Assembly: GCF_028289705.1 (NCBI RefSeq)
Contig: NZ_JANQOI010000013.1
Span: 1 to 61,331, forward strand
Reading direction: 5' to 3'
From: Pelagibius sp.
GTDB lineage: Bacteria; Pseudomonadota; Alphaproteobacteria; Kiloniellales; Kiloniellaceae
Length of the DNA: 61,331 bases
The first letter of the stretch is position 1, and every line of letters starts with the position of its first letter. The notes under the pieces were generated by a model that was not told where the DNA came from, did not search any database, and worked only from the letters and a program-made list of their open reading frames with translations. Positions 1 to 9,831 of the stretch are shown here, piece after piece. The translations under genes and the position numbers were made by a program.

Positions 1-947
1 GCCGCGAACGCATCGCCCAGTTGCGCGCCGTCGTGGTCGACGATCCCAACGACCCCTTCCGCGTTTCCGAGCTGACCGCCGCCCAGATCAAGGCGGATCC
101 GGCGCGGCTCGCCGACGAGGCGGCCGCCCTCACCTTCGGCGGCGGGCGCCGCTTTGTCGCGGTGCGCGAGGCCGCCGACAGCATCACGGCGACGGTGAAG
201 GATTTCCTGGATCATGCGCCGGGCGAGGCCTTCGTGGTCTTCGATGGCGGGGACCTGCCGGGCCGGTCGAGCCTGCGGCGTCTCTTCGAGGGCGCGAAGG
301 CCGCGGCGGCCATTCCCTGCTACCACGACGACGCGCGCAGCTTGGCGACGGTGGTGCGGGAGTTCTTCGCCGACGCCGGCCTGGGCATCGATCGCGAGGC
401 GGTCGAATTCCTCGCCGCCCATCTTGGCGGCGACCGGGCGCTGACCCGGCGCGAGCTGGAGAAGCTGCTGCTGTTCAAGGGCAGCCGCGACGGACCGGTC
501 ACCCTGGGCGATGCCGAGCTCTGCATCGGCGATTCGGCCCTGCTCAATCTGGACGACGTCGCCTTCGCCACCGCCGCAGGCGATTTGCCGGCGCTGGAGC
601 GCGCCCTCGCCCGCTGTCTCGCCGAAGGCAGCACGGCGGTCAGCCTGCTCCGCGCGGTGGCGCGCCACTTCCAGCGCGTCCACCAGGTCGCCGGCGCGGT
701 GGCGACGGGCGCATCGGTGGATCAGGCGATGAAGGTACTGCGGCCGCCGGTCTTCTGGAAGTCGGCGCCGCGCTTCAAGGCCCAGGCCGGCAGTTGGACC
801 GCCCGGCACCTGGCCGGGGCCATGGAGCGCCTGGTCGAGGCCGAGGCCGCCTGCAAGCGCAGCGGCGCGCCGCAGGAGAGCCTGGCGGCGCGGGCACTAC
901 TGGAGATCGCCGCCAATGCGCCGGGCCGCCGGCGGAGCGCCCAGTAG
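1..947 (+). CDS. holA: DNA polymerase III delta subunit, 5'-truncated by window edge
   Basis: This is the clamp-loader delta subunit, which opens the sliding clamp during replication. The open frame enters from position 3 with no start codon, so the N-terminus lies outside the window; 314 residues are visible. The opening stretch (RERIAQLRAVVVDDPNDPF, then RVSELT) is typical of alphaproteobacterial HolA, and the C-terminal helical collar domain (LLRAVARHFQRVHQV onward) is complete. The gene converges on parB, with about 70 bp between stop codons. HolA downstream of parB is a usual alphaproteobacterial arrangement. The first in-frame TTG at position 21 is unlikely to be the real start because the conserved sequence continues upstream of it. 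Confidence 0.88.
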   Translation, partial: RERIAQLRAVVVDDPNDPFRVSELTAAQIKADPARLADEAAALTFGGGRRFVAVREAADSITATVKDFLDHAPGEAFVVFDGGDLPGRSSLRRLFEGAKAAAAIPCYHDDARSLATVVREFFADAGLGIDREAVEFLAAHLGGDRALTRRELEKLLLFKGSRDGPVTLGDAELCIGDSALLNLDDVAFATAAGDLPALERALARCLAEGSTAVSLLRAVARHFQRVHQVAGAVATGASVDQAMKVLRPPVFWKSAPRFKAQAGSWTARHLAGAMERLVEAEAACKRSGAPQESLAARALLEIAANAPGRRRSAQ

Positions 948-1016
948 ATCAATCACGGATCGCTTCGCAGCGAGGCCGGGCGCGCCCGGGCCGGCTCGTT
1001 CAGATCAAGAACGACT

Positions 1017-1964
1017 CTATGGCTTCGGCGTGATCGGCGGCATCTGGTTCAACCGGTGCAACACATCGTCCAACTGCTCCAGCGTCTTGTAGTGGATGGT
1101 GAGCGAGCCGCCGCTGCCGTGGAACTTGATGCTCACCTTGAGCCCAAGCAGGGCGGTCAGGTCCCGCTCCAGGGCAATGGTGTCGGTGTCCTTGGGGATC
1201 TCTTCCGCAGCGCTGGCGCCGCCGCCCGCCGGTGCCGGCTTTGGCGCCGCCTTGGCGTCCTGGACCAGGCGCTCGGTCTGGCGGACGTTCAGGCCCTTGC
1301 TGACGATCTCGGCGGCCAGGTCCTCCGGGGCTTCGTGGCCCACCAGGGTGCGGGCGTGGCCGGCGCTGAGCTTGCCTTCCATGACCATGGTCTTGACGGA
1401 TTCCGGCAGGGTCAACAGCCGCATCGTGTTGGCGATGTGGCTGCGGCTCTTGCCCACCACCTTGGCCAGATCGTCCTGGGTGTGCCGAAACTCGTCCAGC
1501 AGCCGCTTGTACCCCTCCGCCTCTTCGATTGGGGTCAGGTCTTGCCTTTGAACATTCTCGACGATGGCCAGTTCCAGGGATTCGGCATCGCTGAGCTCGC
1601 GAATGATGACCGGCACCTCATGGAGCTTCGCCTTCTGCGCCGCCCGCCAGCGCCGTTCGCCGGCGACAATCTCGAATTCGCTCTGCCGGTCGGGATGGCG
1701 GCGCACCAGGATCGGCTGCAGGATGCCCTGGGCCTTAACGGACTCCGCGAGCGCCGCGACGGCCTCCTCGTCGAAGACCTGACGCGGCTGATAGCGCCCG
1801 GGATGCAGGTGCTCGACAGGCACCGACTTGCTGGAGCGCACCCGATCGAGGGACGCGTAGTCCTCGTTCTCTTCGCCGAACAATGCCGCCAGGCCGCGCC
1901 CCAGGTTGGTGCGCTTGCCGTGATCCGATGGTGCTCCGTCTGTCATCGCTTTGGTCTTCCCCAC
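1017..1964 (-). CDS. parB: Chromosome partitioning protein ParB
   Basis: ParB is a CTP-dependent DNA clamp that loads at parS, spreads, and works with ParA to move the origin region. The 315-residue protein has the N-terminal ParA-interaction motif LGRGLAALFGE (about residues 21-31). It also has the CTP-binding GERRWRAA box (about 102-109), the ENVQRQDL motif (about 135) and a helix-turn-helix (about 162-184), followed by a C-terminal dimerisation region. The start could instead be the second methionine, six codons in. It lies downstream of parA in the same direction with a 127-bp gap. Two perfect parS targets lie nearby at 3534 and 5678. Confidence 0.96.
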   Translation of the reverse strand: MGKTKAMTDGAPSDHGKRTNLGRGLAALFGEENEDYASLDRVRSSKSVPVEHLHPGRYQPRQVFDEEAVAALAESVKAQGILQPILVRRHPDRQSEFEIVAGERRWRAAQKAKLHEVPVIIRELSDAESLELAIVENVQRQDLTPIEEAEGYKRLLDEFRHTQDDLAKVVGKSRSHIANTMRLLTLPESVKTMVMEGKLSAGHARTLVGHEAPEDLAAEIVSKGLNVRQTERLVQDAKAAPKPAPAGGGASAAEEIPKDTDTIALERDLTALLGLKVSIKFHGSGGSLTIHYKTLEQLDDVLHRLNQMPPITPKP

Positions 1965-2091
1965 ATGACATGCCGTGCCGGCATGCCGCGTCCGGTCCGC
2001 AGCCGCCTGCGCACCGGCCTAGAGTTGCTCGTTGTTCTCCCGAAACGAATTACTCTCAACCCCCAACCGTCGACCAACCGGCGTGAGGGGC

Positions 2092-2946
2092 CTAGGAGGC
2101 CATGGCCGGCCGGCCCGCCAGGCCATCCTCGCGCTGCAGGATTTCCCGCGCCAGGCGCACATAGGCCTGGGACCCGGCGCAGCGCAGGTCGTAGAGCAGC
2201 ACCGGCTTGCCGTGGGACGGCGCCTCCGAGACCCGGACGTTGCGCGGGATCACTGTGCGGTAGACCCGCTCGCCGAGGTGCCCGCGGACGTCGGCGGCCA
2301 CCATCTCGCAGAGATTGTTCCGACGGTCGAACATTGTCAGGACCACGCCCTGAAGCACCAGCTTCGGATTGAGGGCACGCTGAACCCGCTCGATGGTGCG
2401 CATCAGATGGCTGAGGCCTTCCAAGGCGTAGAACTCCGCCTGCAGCGGGACCAGGACCGCGTCCGCCCCCACCAGGGCGTTGAGGGTCAATAGACCCAGC
2501 GCCGGCGGGCAATCGATCAGTACGAAGTCGTAACGACCCCTCACCTGCTCCACCGCGTCGCGAAGTCGATACTCGCGGCGGTCGACGGAGATCAACTCCA
2601 GTTCGGCGCCGGACAAGTCGACGCCGGAGGGAATGATGGCCATGCCCGGCACCAGGGTCGCGGCCTCCGCAATCGCCACCGGCAGGCCCTGGATCAGCAC
2701 CTGATAGACGCCCTGGCTGCGCTTCTCCGGCGAGACCCCCAAACCGGTGCTGGCGTTGCCCTGGGGGTCCATGTCGACGATCAGGACCCGCTTGCCGCAG
2801 GCCGCCAATGCGGTGGCCAGATTGACGGTGGTGGTGGTCTTGCCCACCCCGCCCTTTTGATTCGCGACCGCCAAAATGCGGGTTTCAGGAGGCGCCGGCG
2901 GGATCGGCCCGCGCTCCTGGGGTTCCTCAACATATTGTAGGTTCAA
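2092..2946 (-). CDS. parA: Chromosome partitioning ATPase ParA
   Basis: A Walker-type ATPase that forms nucleoid-bound gradients and pulls ParB-parS complexes. The 284-residue protein carries the deviant Walker A KGGVGKTT (residues 31-38), the DMDPQGNAS motif and the DCPPALG Walker B region, all diagnostic of ParA/Soj. About 25 residues precede the conserved ILAVANQKGG core. Its start overlaps the end of rsmG by 4 bp (ATGA type), so rsmG-parA are probably translationally coupled, as in many alphaproteobacteria. Confidence 0.97.
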   Translation of the reverse strand: MNLQYVEEPQERGPIPPAPPETRILAVANQKGGVGKTTTTVNLATALAACGKRVLIVDMDPQGNASTGLGVSPEKRSQGVYQVLIQGLPVAIAEAATLVPGMAIIPSGVDLSGAELELISVDRREYRLRDAVEQVRGRYDFVLIDCPPALGLLTLNALVGADAVLVPLQAEFYALEGLSHLMRTIERVQRALNPKLVLQGVVLTMFDRRNNLCEMVAADVRGHLGERVYRTVIPRNVRVSEAPSHGKPVLLYDLRCAGSQAYVRLAREILQREDGLAGRPAMAS

Positions 2947-3602
2947 GGCGCGCGATCCTCAACAGATAGAAGTTTGAGACGCAGGATCCGTCCCTCCGGA
3001 TCGGTGATGCTCTCAAAGCGCTCGATTCGCAGTCTCCATCTTTTGCCCGCGTCGGTCAATTCCTGATCCACGTTTCGCCCCTTCAGAAAGAGCCCCGTTG
3101 CCCCCTCTTGCCCGGGTTCCGGGAGAAGAAATCGCTCGGCCTGGGCGAGGATTTTCGGCAGGGACGCAAAGGCCCGGCAGGTGACGACATCGACGGGAAA
3201 GGCTTCCAAAGATTCCAGCCGGATCGGATGCACCGTCGCCGCCGCCCCCGTTTCCCGGACCACCTCTTGTAGGAACACCGCCTTGCGCTGGTCCGACTCC
3301 ACGAGGTGGACGTGGCCGCAGCCCAGAAGCGCCAGGACCAGCCCCGGGAAGCCACCGCCGGACCCGAGGTCCAGGATGCTGCGCGGCGCCGGGGCCGGCG
3401 GCAGATAGCTGCGAAGCTGTGCCGAGTCCAGAAAATGCCGGCGCCAGAGGTCCGGCAGGCTCCGCGGGCTGATAAGGTTGATGGCGGCGGTCCACTTGGT
3501 CAGCAGCGCCGCATATCGGTCAAACTTGTCCTGTGTTTCACGTGAAACATCAAGGAGGCGCTGGAAGTCGTCCGCCGTCAAACGCTCCGGCCGCGGTTCC
3601 AT
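2943..3602 (-). CDS. rsmG: 16S rRNA (guanine(527)-N7)-methyltransferase RsmG
   Basis: A SAM-dependent methyltransferase that modifies G527 of 16S rRNA. At 219 residues it has normal family length. The SAM-binding loop LDLGSGGGFPGL (about residue 75) and the following VESDQRKAVFL segment are clear. It sits between mnmG and parA with short or overlapping junctions, the classic gidA-gidB-parA-parB order. A perfect parS site lies inside this coding sequence, near its 5' end (3534-3549), and encodes part of a VSRET segment. Confidence 0.96.
   Translation of the reverse strand: MEPRPERLTADDFQRLLDVSRETQDKFDRYAALLTKWTAAINLISPRSLPDLWRRHFLDSAQLRSYLPPAPAPRSILDLGSGGGFPGLVLALLGCGHVHLVESDQRKAVFLQEVVRETGAAATVHPIRLESLEAFPVDVVTCRAFASLPKILAQAERFLLPEPGQEGATGLFLKGRNVDQELTDAGKRWRLRIERFESITDPEGRILRLKLLSVEDRAP
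3534..3549. promoter_or_regulatory. parS: parS site 1 (ParB loading site)
   Basis: The sequence TGTTTCACGTGAAACA is a perfect 16-bp palindrome and matches the widely conserved bacterial parS consensus exactly. It is inside rsmG, about 0.6 kb upstream of the parA start. Confidence 0.95.
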
Positions 3603-3625
3603 AGTCTTCGCAGAGATTTCCGGCG

Positions 3626-5551
3626 CTAGGCCGCGGACTCGTCCGGCCGCGCCAACCCGCCCGTCTGCCTGTCCGGCGGGCGCTTCTTCACGAAGCGAAG
3701 CAGGGCCATCACGGCGGCCGGGGTCACGCCGGGAGTGCGCGCCGCGGCGCCGAGGGTCTCCGGCCGTGCCCGCCCCAGGATCTCCCGGACCTCCGCCGAC
3801 AGGCTTCCGATCTCGGCGTAGTCCAGGTCCACCGGCAGCTTCAAGGCCTCGTCCTTGCGGAAAGCCCGGATGTCGGCCTCCTGGCGCTCCATATAGCCCT
3901 GATAGCGGCCTTCGATCTCGATCTGCCGGGCGATGCCGGCCGGGATGCCCTTCAGGGCCGGCCAGATGGCGGAGAGGCGATTCAGATCGAGGGACGGATA
4001 CCGCAGCAGCTCAAAGGCGCTGCGCCGGACCCCATCCTGATTGATGGCGATCCCCTCCGCAGCCAGCGCGTTGGGGGTGGTCGTCAGGTCGTTCACCAGG
4101 GCCCGGGCCTCCGACAGCGCGCGCATCTTGGCCTCATGGGTCCGGCGGCGGTCCGCGCCGACGCACCCCAGGGCGATCCCCTTGGCGGTCAGGCGCTGGT
4201 CCGCGTTGTCGGCGCGCAGTTGCAGCCGGTACTCGGCCCGGCTTGTGAACATGCGGTAGGGCTCGCTGACCCCCCGGGTGACCAGATCGTCGATGAGCAC
4301 CCCGATGTAGGCCTCTGCGCGGTCCAGGACAAAGGGATCGCTCCCCTGCCCGGTGCCCGCGCTCCCGGCGGCCCGCGCCGCGTTGATCCCCGCCATCAGT
4401 CCCTGGGCCGCGGCCTCCTCGTAGCCCGTGGTGCCGTTGATCTGCCCGGCCAGGAAAAGGCCCGGCATGCGCCGCGTCTCCAGCGAGCGGTTCAGCTCCC
4501 GCGGGTCCACGTAGTCGTACTCGATGGCATAGCCCGGCTGCAGCATCACCGCCGTCTCCAGCCCCGGAATGGTCTCAAGCAGCGCCTTCTGGACTTCCTC
4601 CGGCAGGGATGTCGAGATGCCGTTGGGATAGACCGTGGGATCGTCCAGGCCCTCCGGCTCCAGGAAAATCTGGTGCCGCCCCTTGTCGGCGAAGCGCACC
4701 ACCTTGTCTTCGATGGAGGGGCAGTAGCGCGGCCCCACACTGTCGATCTGGCCGGAATAGAGCGGCGCCCGGTCCAGGTTCTCCCGGATCAGCGCATGCC
4801 CCGCCTCGGAGGTGTGGGTGATGTGGCAGACGATCTGCGGCTGGGCGATCTCCCCGGTCAGGGTCGAGAACGGCTCCGGCGGAGAGTCGCCGGGCTGTTC
4901 GATGAGGCCGCGATAGTCGATGGTCCGGCCATCCAGGCGCGGCGGCGTCCCGGTCTTCAGCCGGCCGAGCTGAAACCCCGCCCGCGCCAAGGTGGCGGCG
5001 AGACCCACCGCCGGCGCCTCCCCGACCCGGCCCGCGGGAATGCGCCGCTCCCCGATGTGAATGAGACCGCGCAGGAAGGTGCCGGTGGTCAGCACTACCG
5101 CCGCGGCCCGCAGCTCCGCCCCGTCCTCGGTCACCACCCCGGTGCAGCGCCCCTGCGTATCGACCAGCAGATCGCCGACTGCCGCATCCAAGATGCTCAA
5201 GCCGGGCTGCGCCGCCAGGCGCTCCTGCACCGCGGTGCGATAGAGCTTGCGGTCCGCCTGGGCCCGCGGGCCCCGCACCGCCGACCCCTTGCTCGCATTG
5301 AGCATCCGGAACTGGATCCCGGCCGCATCGGCCACCTGGCCCATGAGCCCGTCCAGGGCATCGATCTCCCGAACCAGGTGTCCCTTGCCCAGGCCGCCGA
5401 TGGCCGGATTGCAGGACATGACGCCGATGCTCTCGCGCCGGTGGGTCACCAGCAGCGTGTTCGCCCCCAGGCGCGCAGCCGCCGCGGCCGCTTCGCAGCC
5501 CGCGTGGCCGCCGCCGACGACAATGACATCATGCCTGCTCTGCCGCACCAT
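3626..5551 (-). CDS. mnmG: tRNA uridine-5-carboxymethylaminomethyl(34) synthesis enzyme MnmG
   Basis: The FAD- and NADH-dependent partner of MnmE in making cmnm5U at the wobble position of tRNAs. The 641-residue protein starts with the dinucleotide-binding motif [12 protein letters not shown] (residues 11-22). It also contains the [24 protein letters not shown] signature region around residue 45. The later [21 protein letters not shown] block and the C-terminal helical domain are complete. It is downstream of mnmE and 23 bp upstream of rsmG. The mnmE-mnmG gap holds parS site 2. Confidence 0.97.
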   Translation of the reverse strand: MVRQSRHDVIVVGGGHAGCEAAAAAARLGANTLLVTHRRESIGVMSCNPAIGGLGKGHLVREIDALDGLMGQVADAAGIQFRMLNASKGSAVRGPRAQADRKLYRTAVQERLAAQPGLSILDAAVGDLLVDTQGRCTGVVTEDGAELRAAAVVLTTGTFLRGLIHIGERRIPAGRVGEAPAVGLAATLARAGFQLGRLKTGTPPRLDGRTIDYRGLIEQPGDSPPEPFSTLTGEIAQPQIVCHITHTSEAGHALIRENLDRAPLYSGQIDSVGPRYCPSIEDKVVRFADKGRHQIFLEPEGLDDPTVYPNGISTSLPEEVQKALLETIPGLETAVMLQPGYAIEYDYVDPRELNRSLETRRMPGLFLAGQINGTTGYEEAAAQGLMAGINAARAAGSAGTGQGSDPFVLDRAEAYIGVLIDDLVTRGVSEPYRMFTSRAEYRLQLRADNADQRLTAKGIALGCVGADRRRTHEAKMRALSEARALVNDLTTTPNALAAEGIAINQDGVRRSAFELLRYPSLDLNRLSAIWPALKGIPAGIARQIEIEGRYQGYMERQEADIRAFRKDEALKLPVDLDYAEIGSLSAEVREILGRARPETLGAAARTPGVTPAAVMALLRFVKKRPPDRQTGGLARPDESAA

Positions 5552-5677
5552 CGGCGTGCATTCCTTCCGAGAGACAGCCGTTGTTTGAGCGGGTTATATC
5601 AGGCTTGGCCCGCCAGACAACAGGCAGGCGGGCCTTGATCCGGGCTCCGGCCGCCGGGATTCAGCCCCTGTTCACTT

Positions 5678-5693
5678 TGTTTCACGTGAAACA
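5678..5693. promoter_or_regulatory. parS: parS site 2 (ParB loading site)
   Basis: A second exact copy of TGTTTCACGTGAAACA lies in the gap between mnmE and mnmG, 2,144 bp from site 1. Two identical 16-bp palindromes next to parAB strongly support a functional centromere cluster. Confidence 0.95.
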
Positions 5694-5707
5694 GGGCTCA
5701 TCACCCA

Positions 5708-7141
5708 TCATTTACCGATACAGAACTCCCTGAACACAATATCTAGTAGGTCTTCCACATCGACCCGGCCGGTGATCCGCCCCAGGGCCCGAACCGCCAA
5801 TCTGATCTCCTCAGCGACCAGTTCGGGCAAGGCCGCAGCCGCTGCACGGCGCAGCGCAGCGGCGCAGTCCTCCAACGCCTGCCGGTGGCGCGCCCGGGTG
5901 ATCTCCGATCCGCCTGTTCCGCCCTCGAAACAATCCCGGGCCTGCTGGATCAGCCCGCCGAGCAGCGCCGTCAGCCCCTGCCCGCTCTGCGCCGATATGA
6001 CGAAGCAGCCAGCGCCGCGCGCGGCCCCCTCCGTTTCGACAGCGGATCGAACTTCTGCCACGCGGTCCGCCGAGACCGCGTCGGCCTTGTTGAGGACCAC
6101 CAGGCTCTGATCATCGATTAGCGCCAGGAAATCGGGATCGAGGGACCGTTCCGCCTCCAGATCGATCACCAGCAGCTTCAGGTCGGCGGCGGCGGCGCGA
6201 CGGCGGGCGCGGGCCATCCCCTCCTGCTCGATGCGCCAATGGGCGTCGCCCATCGCCGTGCCATCGCTGATCGGCCCCGCCGCCCCGTCCTCTTCGGTCT
6301 GCCGCAGGCCGGCGGTGTCCACCAGGGTCACGGGGTAACCGCCGAGATCGAGGTGCACCTCGATCAGGTCCCGGGTGGTTCCGGCCATGGCCGAAACGAT
6401 GGCCGCCTCGCGCTGGGCCAGTGCATTCAGTAACGACGACTTGCCGGCATTGGGCGGCCCCAGGATCACCGCCGTCAGGCCGTCGCGCAGGCGCTCGCCC
6501 CGGCGCCCGTCGCGCAGCGCCGCCTCGATCTCCGCGGCCACCGCGGCGGCGCTCTCCAGCGCCTGCCGGTCGAGGGCCTCCGGCAGCTCCTCTTCGGCAA
6601 AGTCGATGGCCGCTTCGTAGTGCGCCGAGACCCGCAGCAGCCGCGCCGCCCAGCCCTCGGTGAGGCGGGCCAGCCCGCCTTCCATCTGGCGCAGGGCCTG
6701 GCGCCGCTGCGCCTCGGTCTCCGCGTCGATGAGATCAGCGAGTCCCTCTGCTGCCGTCAGGTCGAGCTTGCCGTGGTCGAAGGCCCGGCGGGTGAACTGC
6801 CCCGCCTCGGCCGGGCAGAGGCCGGGCAGGGTGGCGAGGCTCGCCAGCGCCGCCCCGATGACCGCCCGGCCCCCGTGCAGATGCAACTCGGCCACATCTT
6901 CCCCGGTAAAGCTTTGCGGTCCCGGAAACCACAGCACCAGCGCCCGGTCGATGCGCTCGCCGCTGCCGGGATCGCGCAGAATGCGCAGGCTGGCCTGGCG
7001 CGGCGCCGGCAGGGGGCCGCGGGTGAGCGCGGCGAGAGCCCCGCCCGCCTGAGGCCCGGAGATGCGCAACACCGCAACCCCGGCCCGGCCCGGCGCGCTG
7101 GACGGCGCGAATATGGTACTCTGGTCCTGGTCCTCATTCAT
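5708..7141 (-). CDS. mnmE: tRNA modification GTPase MnmE
   Basis: A potassium-activated GTPase that works with MnmG on wobble uridines. The 477-residue protein has the N-terminal folate-binding domain (TIFAPSSAPGRAGVAVLRISG at the start) and a central G domain with GPPNAGKSSLLN (about residue 230), the DTAGLR switch and NKAD. It ends in the invariant FCIGK, whose cysteine is part of the family signature. A short AT-rich gap upstream carries a likely promoter. An insertion of about 15 residues around DGAAGPISDGTAMGD follows the switch II region. Confidence 0.97.
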   Translation of the reverse strand: MNEDQDQSTIFAPSSAPGRAGVAVLRISGPQAGGALAALTRGPLPAPRQASLRILRDPGSGERIDRALVLWFPGPQSFTGEDVAELHLHGGRAVIGAALASLATLPGLCPAEAGQFTRRAFDHGKLDLTAAEGLADLIDAETEAQRRQALRQMEGGLARLTEGWAARLLRVSAHYEAAIDFAEEELPEALDRQALESAAAVAAEIEAALRDGRRGERLRDGLTAVILGPPNAGKSSLLNALAQREAAIVSAMAGTTRDLIEVHLDLGGYPVTLVDTAGLRQTEEDGAAGPISDGTAMGDAHWRIEQEGMARARRRAAAADLKLLVIDLEAERSLDPDFLALIDDQSLVVLNKADAVSADRVAEVRSAVETEGAARGAGCFVISAQSGQGLTALLGGLIQQARDCFEGGTGGSEITRARHRQALEDCAAALRRAAAAALPELVAEEIRLAVRALGRITGRVDVEDLLDIVFREFCIGK

Positions 7142-7227
7142 TATATTTAGTTACTTATCTCTCCATAGCATATTGTTCTCTATTATACCTTTTCATTATT
7201 GATGAGTTATTTTAATCTCATTCACTG
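7142..7227 (-). promoter_or_regulatory. AT-rich promoter region upstream of mnmE
   Basis: This 86-bp gap is far AT-richer than its surroundings. On the minus strand it contains a perfect TATAAT hexamer (plus-strand positions 7182-7187), about 40 bp upstream of the mnmE ATG. The -35 region 16-17 bp away (ATAACT/TAACTC) is a poor match, so the promoter call rests on the -10 and the base composition. Confidence 0.5.
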
Positions 7228-7482
7228 TTACTCCTTCGGCGGCCGGTCGCGGGCCGCTTTGGTCATCTGCGACCAAAAGGCCTTCTGGAGTTGCTCCCAT
7301 CCCTGAATGCCGGCCGGCAGCCAGGTCTTGAAGAGTTGCTCCGGTTCCATGGCCGCCAGGTTGGCCATCATCCGCTTCTGCATTTCCTCCAGCACCGCCT
7401 TTTGCATCGGCGCGACATCCGGCAGCCCCAGAAAGGCCCGCGCCTCCTCCGGCGTGCAATCGATATCCAGGTGAATCTTCAT
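7228..7482 (-). CDS. DUF6489-like small protein
   Basis: An 84-residue acidic protein of unknown function. It begins MKIHLDIDCTPEEARAFLGL and then reads PDVAPMQKAVLEEMQKRM, a pattern I recognise from small alphaproteobacterial proteins annotated as DUF6489. The internal ATG at 7482 is chosen over the upstream start at 7533 because the conserved MKI(H/T) opening begins here and a purine-rich AGGAGCGGGAG stretch precedes it. It is the first gene of the leftward run into mnmE. No catalytic motif is visible; the C-terminal half is helical and rich in W, Q and M. Confidence 0.75.
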   Translation of the reverse strand: MKIHLDIDCTPEEARAFLGLPDVAPMQKAVLEEMQKRMMANLAAMEPEQLFKTWLPAGIQGWEQLQKAFWSQMTKAARDRPPKE

Positions 7483-7737
7483 CGCTCCCGCTCCTCTTTC
7501 TGCCCCGCCCGGCCGGCACCCTGGGCACCGCATCCGCAGCCTACAACCCGTCCCCTATCACCCCACACATTTCAGGGTTGAGCCGAGGGGCCTTGGCCAC
7601 TCATATAGAGGACGGAATTCGCTACCCGCAAGGGGCGCTCCGGCAGGGCAGAGTCGCAGGACAATGCCTGGCCGCAGCGCCGTCGATGGGTGCAACGCCG
7701 TCCCGCCCGTCCCCCACCCAGTCCGAAGAGCCGAGCC

Positions 7738-9831
7738 TTGACCGAGCAGCTCACCTCCCCGCCCAACGACGCCGACGGCGGCCTCAGCAATCGTCTCGGC
7801 GCAGAGACCAGCCCCTACCTGCTGCAGCACCGCGACAATCCGGTGGCCTGGCAGCCCTGGGGCGAGGAGGCTTTCGACCGGGCGCGGGAGACCGGCAAGC
7901 CGGTCCTGCTCTCGGTGGGCTATGCCGCCTGTCACTGGTGCCATGTCATGGCCCATGAGTGCTTCGAGAGCCCGGAGATCGCCGGGCTGATGAACCAGCT
8001 CTTCGTCAACATCAAGGTCGACCGCGAAGAGCGACCCGATGTCGACAGCATTTATCAGGCCGCCCTGGCGCTGCTGGGTGAGCAGGGCGGCTGGCCGCTC
8101 ACCATGTTCCTGACGCCCGAGGGTGAACCCTTCTGGGGCGGCACCTACTTTCCGCCCTCGCCGCGCTACGGCCGGCCGGGCCTGCCGCAGGTGCTGCACG
8201 GCATTGCCGAGATCTACGCCAACGATCGCGCGCGGGTGACCAAGAACACCACCGCCCTGAAGGACGCACTCGCCTCCCTGTCGCAGAACCAGCCCGGCGA
8301 GGCGATCACGCTGCCGATGATCGATCAGGTCGCCAACCGCCTGGTGCGGGAATTCGACATGCGCCACGGCGGTATCGCCGGCGCCCCGAAGTTTCCGCAG
8401 CCCGCCATCATGAAGCTGCTGTGGCGGGCCTGGAAGCGGGGCGGCCCGCTCTCCCTGCGCGAGGCCTGCGCGCTGACCATGACCAAGATGAGCCAGGGCG
8501 GCATCTACGACCACCTCGGCGGAGGCTATGCCCGCTATTCGGTGGATGCGGTCTGGCTGGCGCCGCACTTCGAAAAGATGCTCTACGACAACGCCCAGCT
8601 CCTGGATCTTCTCGGCTGGCTCTGGCAGGACACGAAAGACCCGCTCTACGAACAGCGCATCCGCGAGACCGTCGCCTGGACCCTGCGGGAGATGATCGCG
8701 GACCTGGACGGAAGCGGCACCAGTCCCAGCGGTGCTTTCGCCGCCACCCTGGATGCCGACAGCGAGGGCGAGGAAGGCAAGTTCTACGTCTGGTCGGAAG
8801 AGGAGATCGACAGCCTGTTGGGCGACGAGGCCCAGCTCTTCAAGGCGCACTACGACGTCAGCGCCCGCGGCAATTGGGAAGGCAAGACCATCCTCAACCG
8901 CACGGCGCGGCCGGAACTGGCCGACGCCGATACGGAACGCCGCCTCGCCGACGCCCGCGCGCGGCTCTTCGCCGAACGCAGCAAGCGTATCTGGCCCGGC
9001 TGGGACGACAAGGTGCTGGCCGACTGGAACGGCCTGATGATCGCCGCCCTCGCCGAGCTGGGCCCGCTCTTCGCCGAGCCCGACTGGCTGGCCGCCGCCG
9101 AGACCGCCTTCGCCTTCGTCTGCCGGGAGATGGTCCGCGACGGACGGCTCCACCACAGTTGGCGTCACGGCCGCCTCAAGCACCCGGCGACCCTCGACGA
9201 CTATGCCAACATGACCGTGGCGGCGCTCGCCCTCTTCGAAGCCACCGGCAGCCGCGCCTACCTCGATCAGGCCGAGACCTGGATCGACGCGCTCGACCGC
9301 CACTACTGGGACGCCGACCAGGGCGGCTATTTCCTCACCGCCGCGGACACCAAGGGGCTCATCGTGCGCACCAAAACGCCCCACGACAATGCGGTGCCCT
9401 CGGGCAACGGCATGGCCCTGACCGCGCTGGCGAAGCTCTTCTACCTCACCGGCAAGGAGGCTTACCGCAGCCGGGCGGAGGCCCTGATCACAGCCTTCTC
9501 CGGCGAGATCACCCGCAACTTCTTCCCGCTGGCGACGCTTCTGAACGGCGCCGAGATCCTGATCTCCGCGGTGCAGATCGTGATCATCGGCACCAGAGGC
9601 GAGCCCGAGACCGACGCCCTCGTCGCCGCCACCCGCGGGCTCTGCCTGCCCAACCGCATCCTCCAGGTGATCGCCCCGGACGAGGCCCTGCCGGAAAGCC
9701 ATCCCGCCCACGGCAAGACCCAGAGCGAGGCGCGCACCACGGCCTACGTCTGCCACGGCCCCACCTGTTCACTGCCCATCACCGATCCGGCAGGGCTGGT
9801 CACCGCGCTGGGCGGCGCGCCGGCGTCATGA
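7738..9831 (+). CDS. Thioredoxin domain-containing protein, DUF255/YyaL (spermatogenesis-associated protein 20-like) family
   Basis: A protein of about 697 residues. It has an N-terminal thioredoxin-like DUF255 domain carrying the CHWCHVM motif (Cys65 and Cys68 from the proposed start). A long (alpha/alpha)6-barrel of the glycosidase/cellobiose-epimerase type follows (for example [22 protein letters not shown] and [13 protein letters not shown]). Its biochemical role is unsettled; a redox or sugar-related role is inference from the folds. The start is uncertain: TTG at 7738 precedes the conserved [15 protein letters not shown] block, and a GTG at 7690 is also open. The stop overlaps the start of the next gene by 4 bp. 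Confidence 0.88.
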   Translation: MTEQLTSPPNDADGGLSNRLGAETSPYLLQHRDNPVAWQPWGEEAFDRARETGKPVLLSVGYAACHWCHVMAHECFESPEIAGLMNQLFVNIKVDREERPDVDSIYQAALALLGEQGGWPLTMFLTPEGEPFWGGTYFPPSPRYGRPGLPQVLHGIAEIYANDRARVTKNTTALKDALASLSQNQPGEAITLPMIDQVANRLVREFDMRHGGIAGAPKFPQPAIMKLLWRAWKRGGPLSLREACALTMTKMSQGGIYDHLGGGYARYSVDAVWLAPHFEKMLYDNAQLLDLLGWLWQDTKDPLYEQRIRETVAWTLREMIADLDGSGTSPSGAFAATLDADSEGEEGKFYVWSEEEIDSLLGDEAQLFKAHYDVSARGNWEGKTILNRTARPELADADTERRLADARARLFAERSKRIWPGWDDKVLADWNGLMIAALAELGPLFAEPDWLAAAETAFAFVCREMVRDGRLHHSWRHGRLKHPATLDDYANMTVAALALFEATGSRAYLDQAETWIDALDRHYWDADQGGYFLTAADTKGLIVRTKTPHDNAVPSGNGMALTALAKLFYLTGKEAYRSRAEALITAFSGEITRNFFPLATLLNGAEILISAVQIVIIGTRGEPETDALVAATRGLCLPNRILQVIAPDEALPESHPAHGKTQSEARTTAYVCHGPTCSLPITDPAGLVTALGGAPAS

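Noticed and set aside
948-1016. GC palindrome CCGGGCGCGCCCGG between holA and parB as a terminator
   Set aside because: It is self-complementary with no loop or U-tract; possible but not supportable.
7558-9756. 732-residue minus-strand open frame opposite the DUF255 gene
   Set aside because: It is a mirror frame of a high-GC gene with low-complexity composition; the plus-strand reading has clear family motifs.
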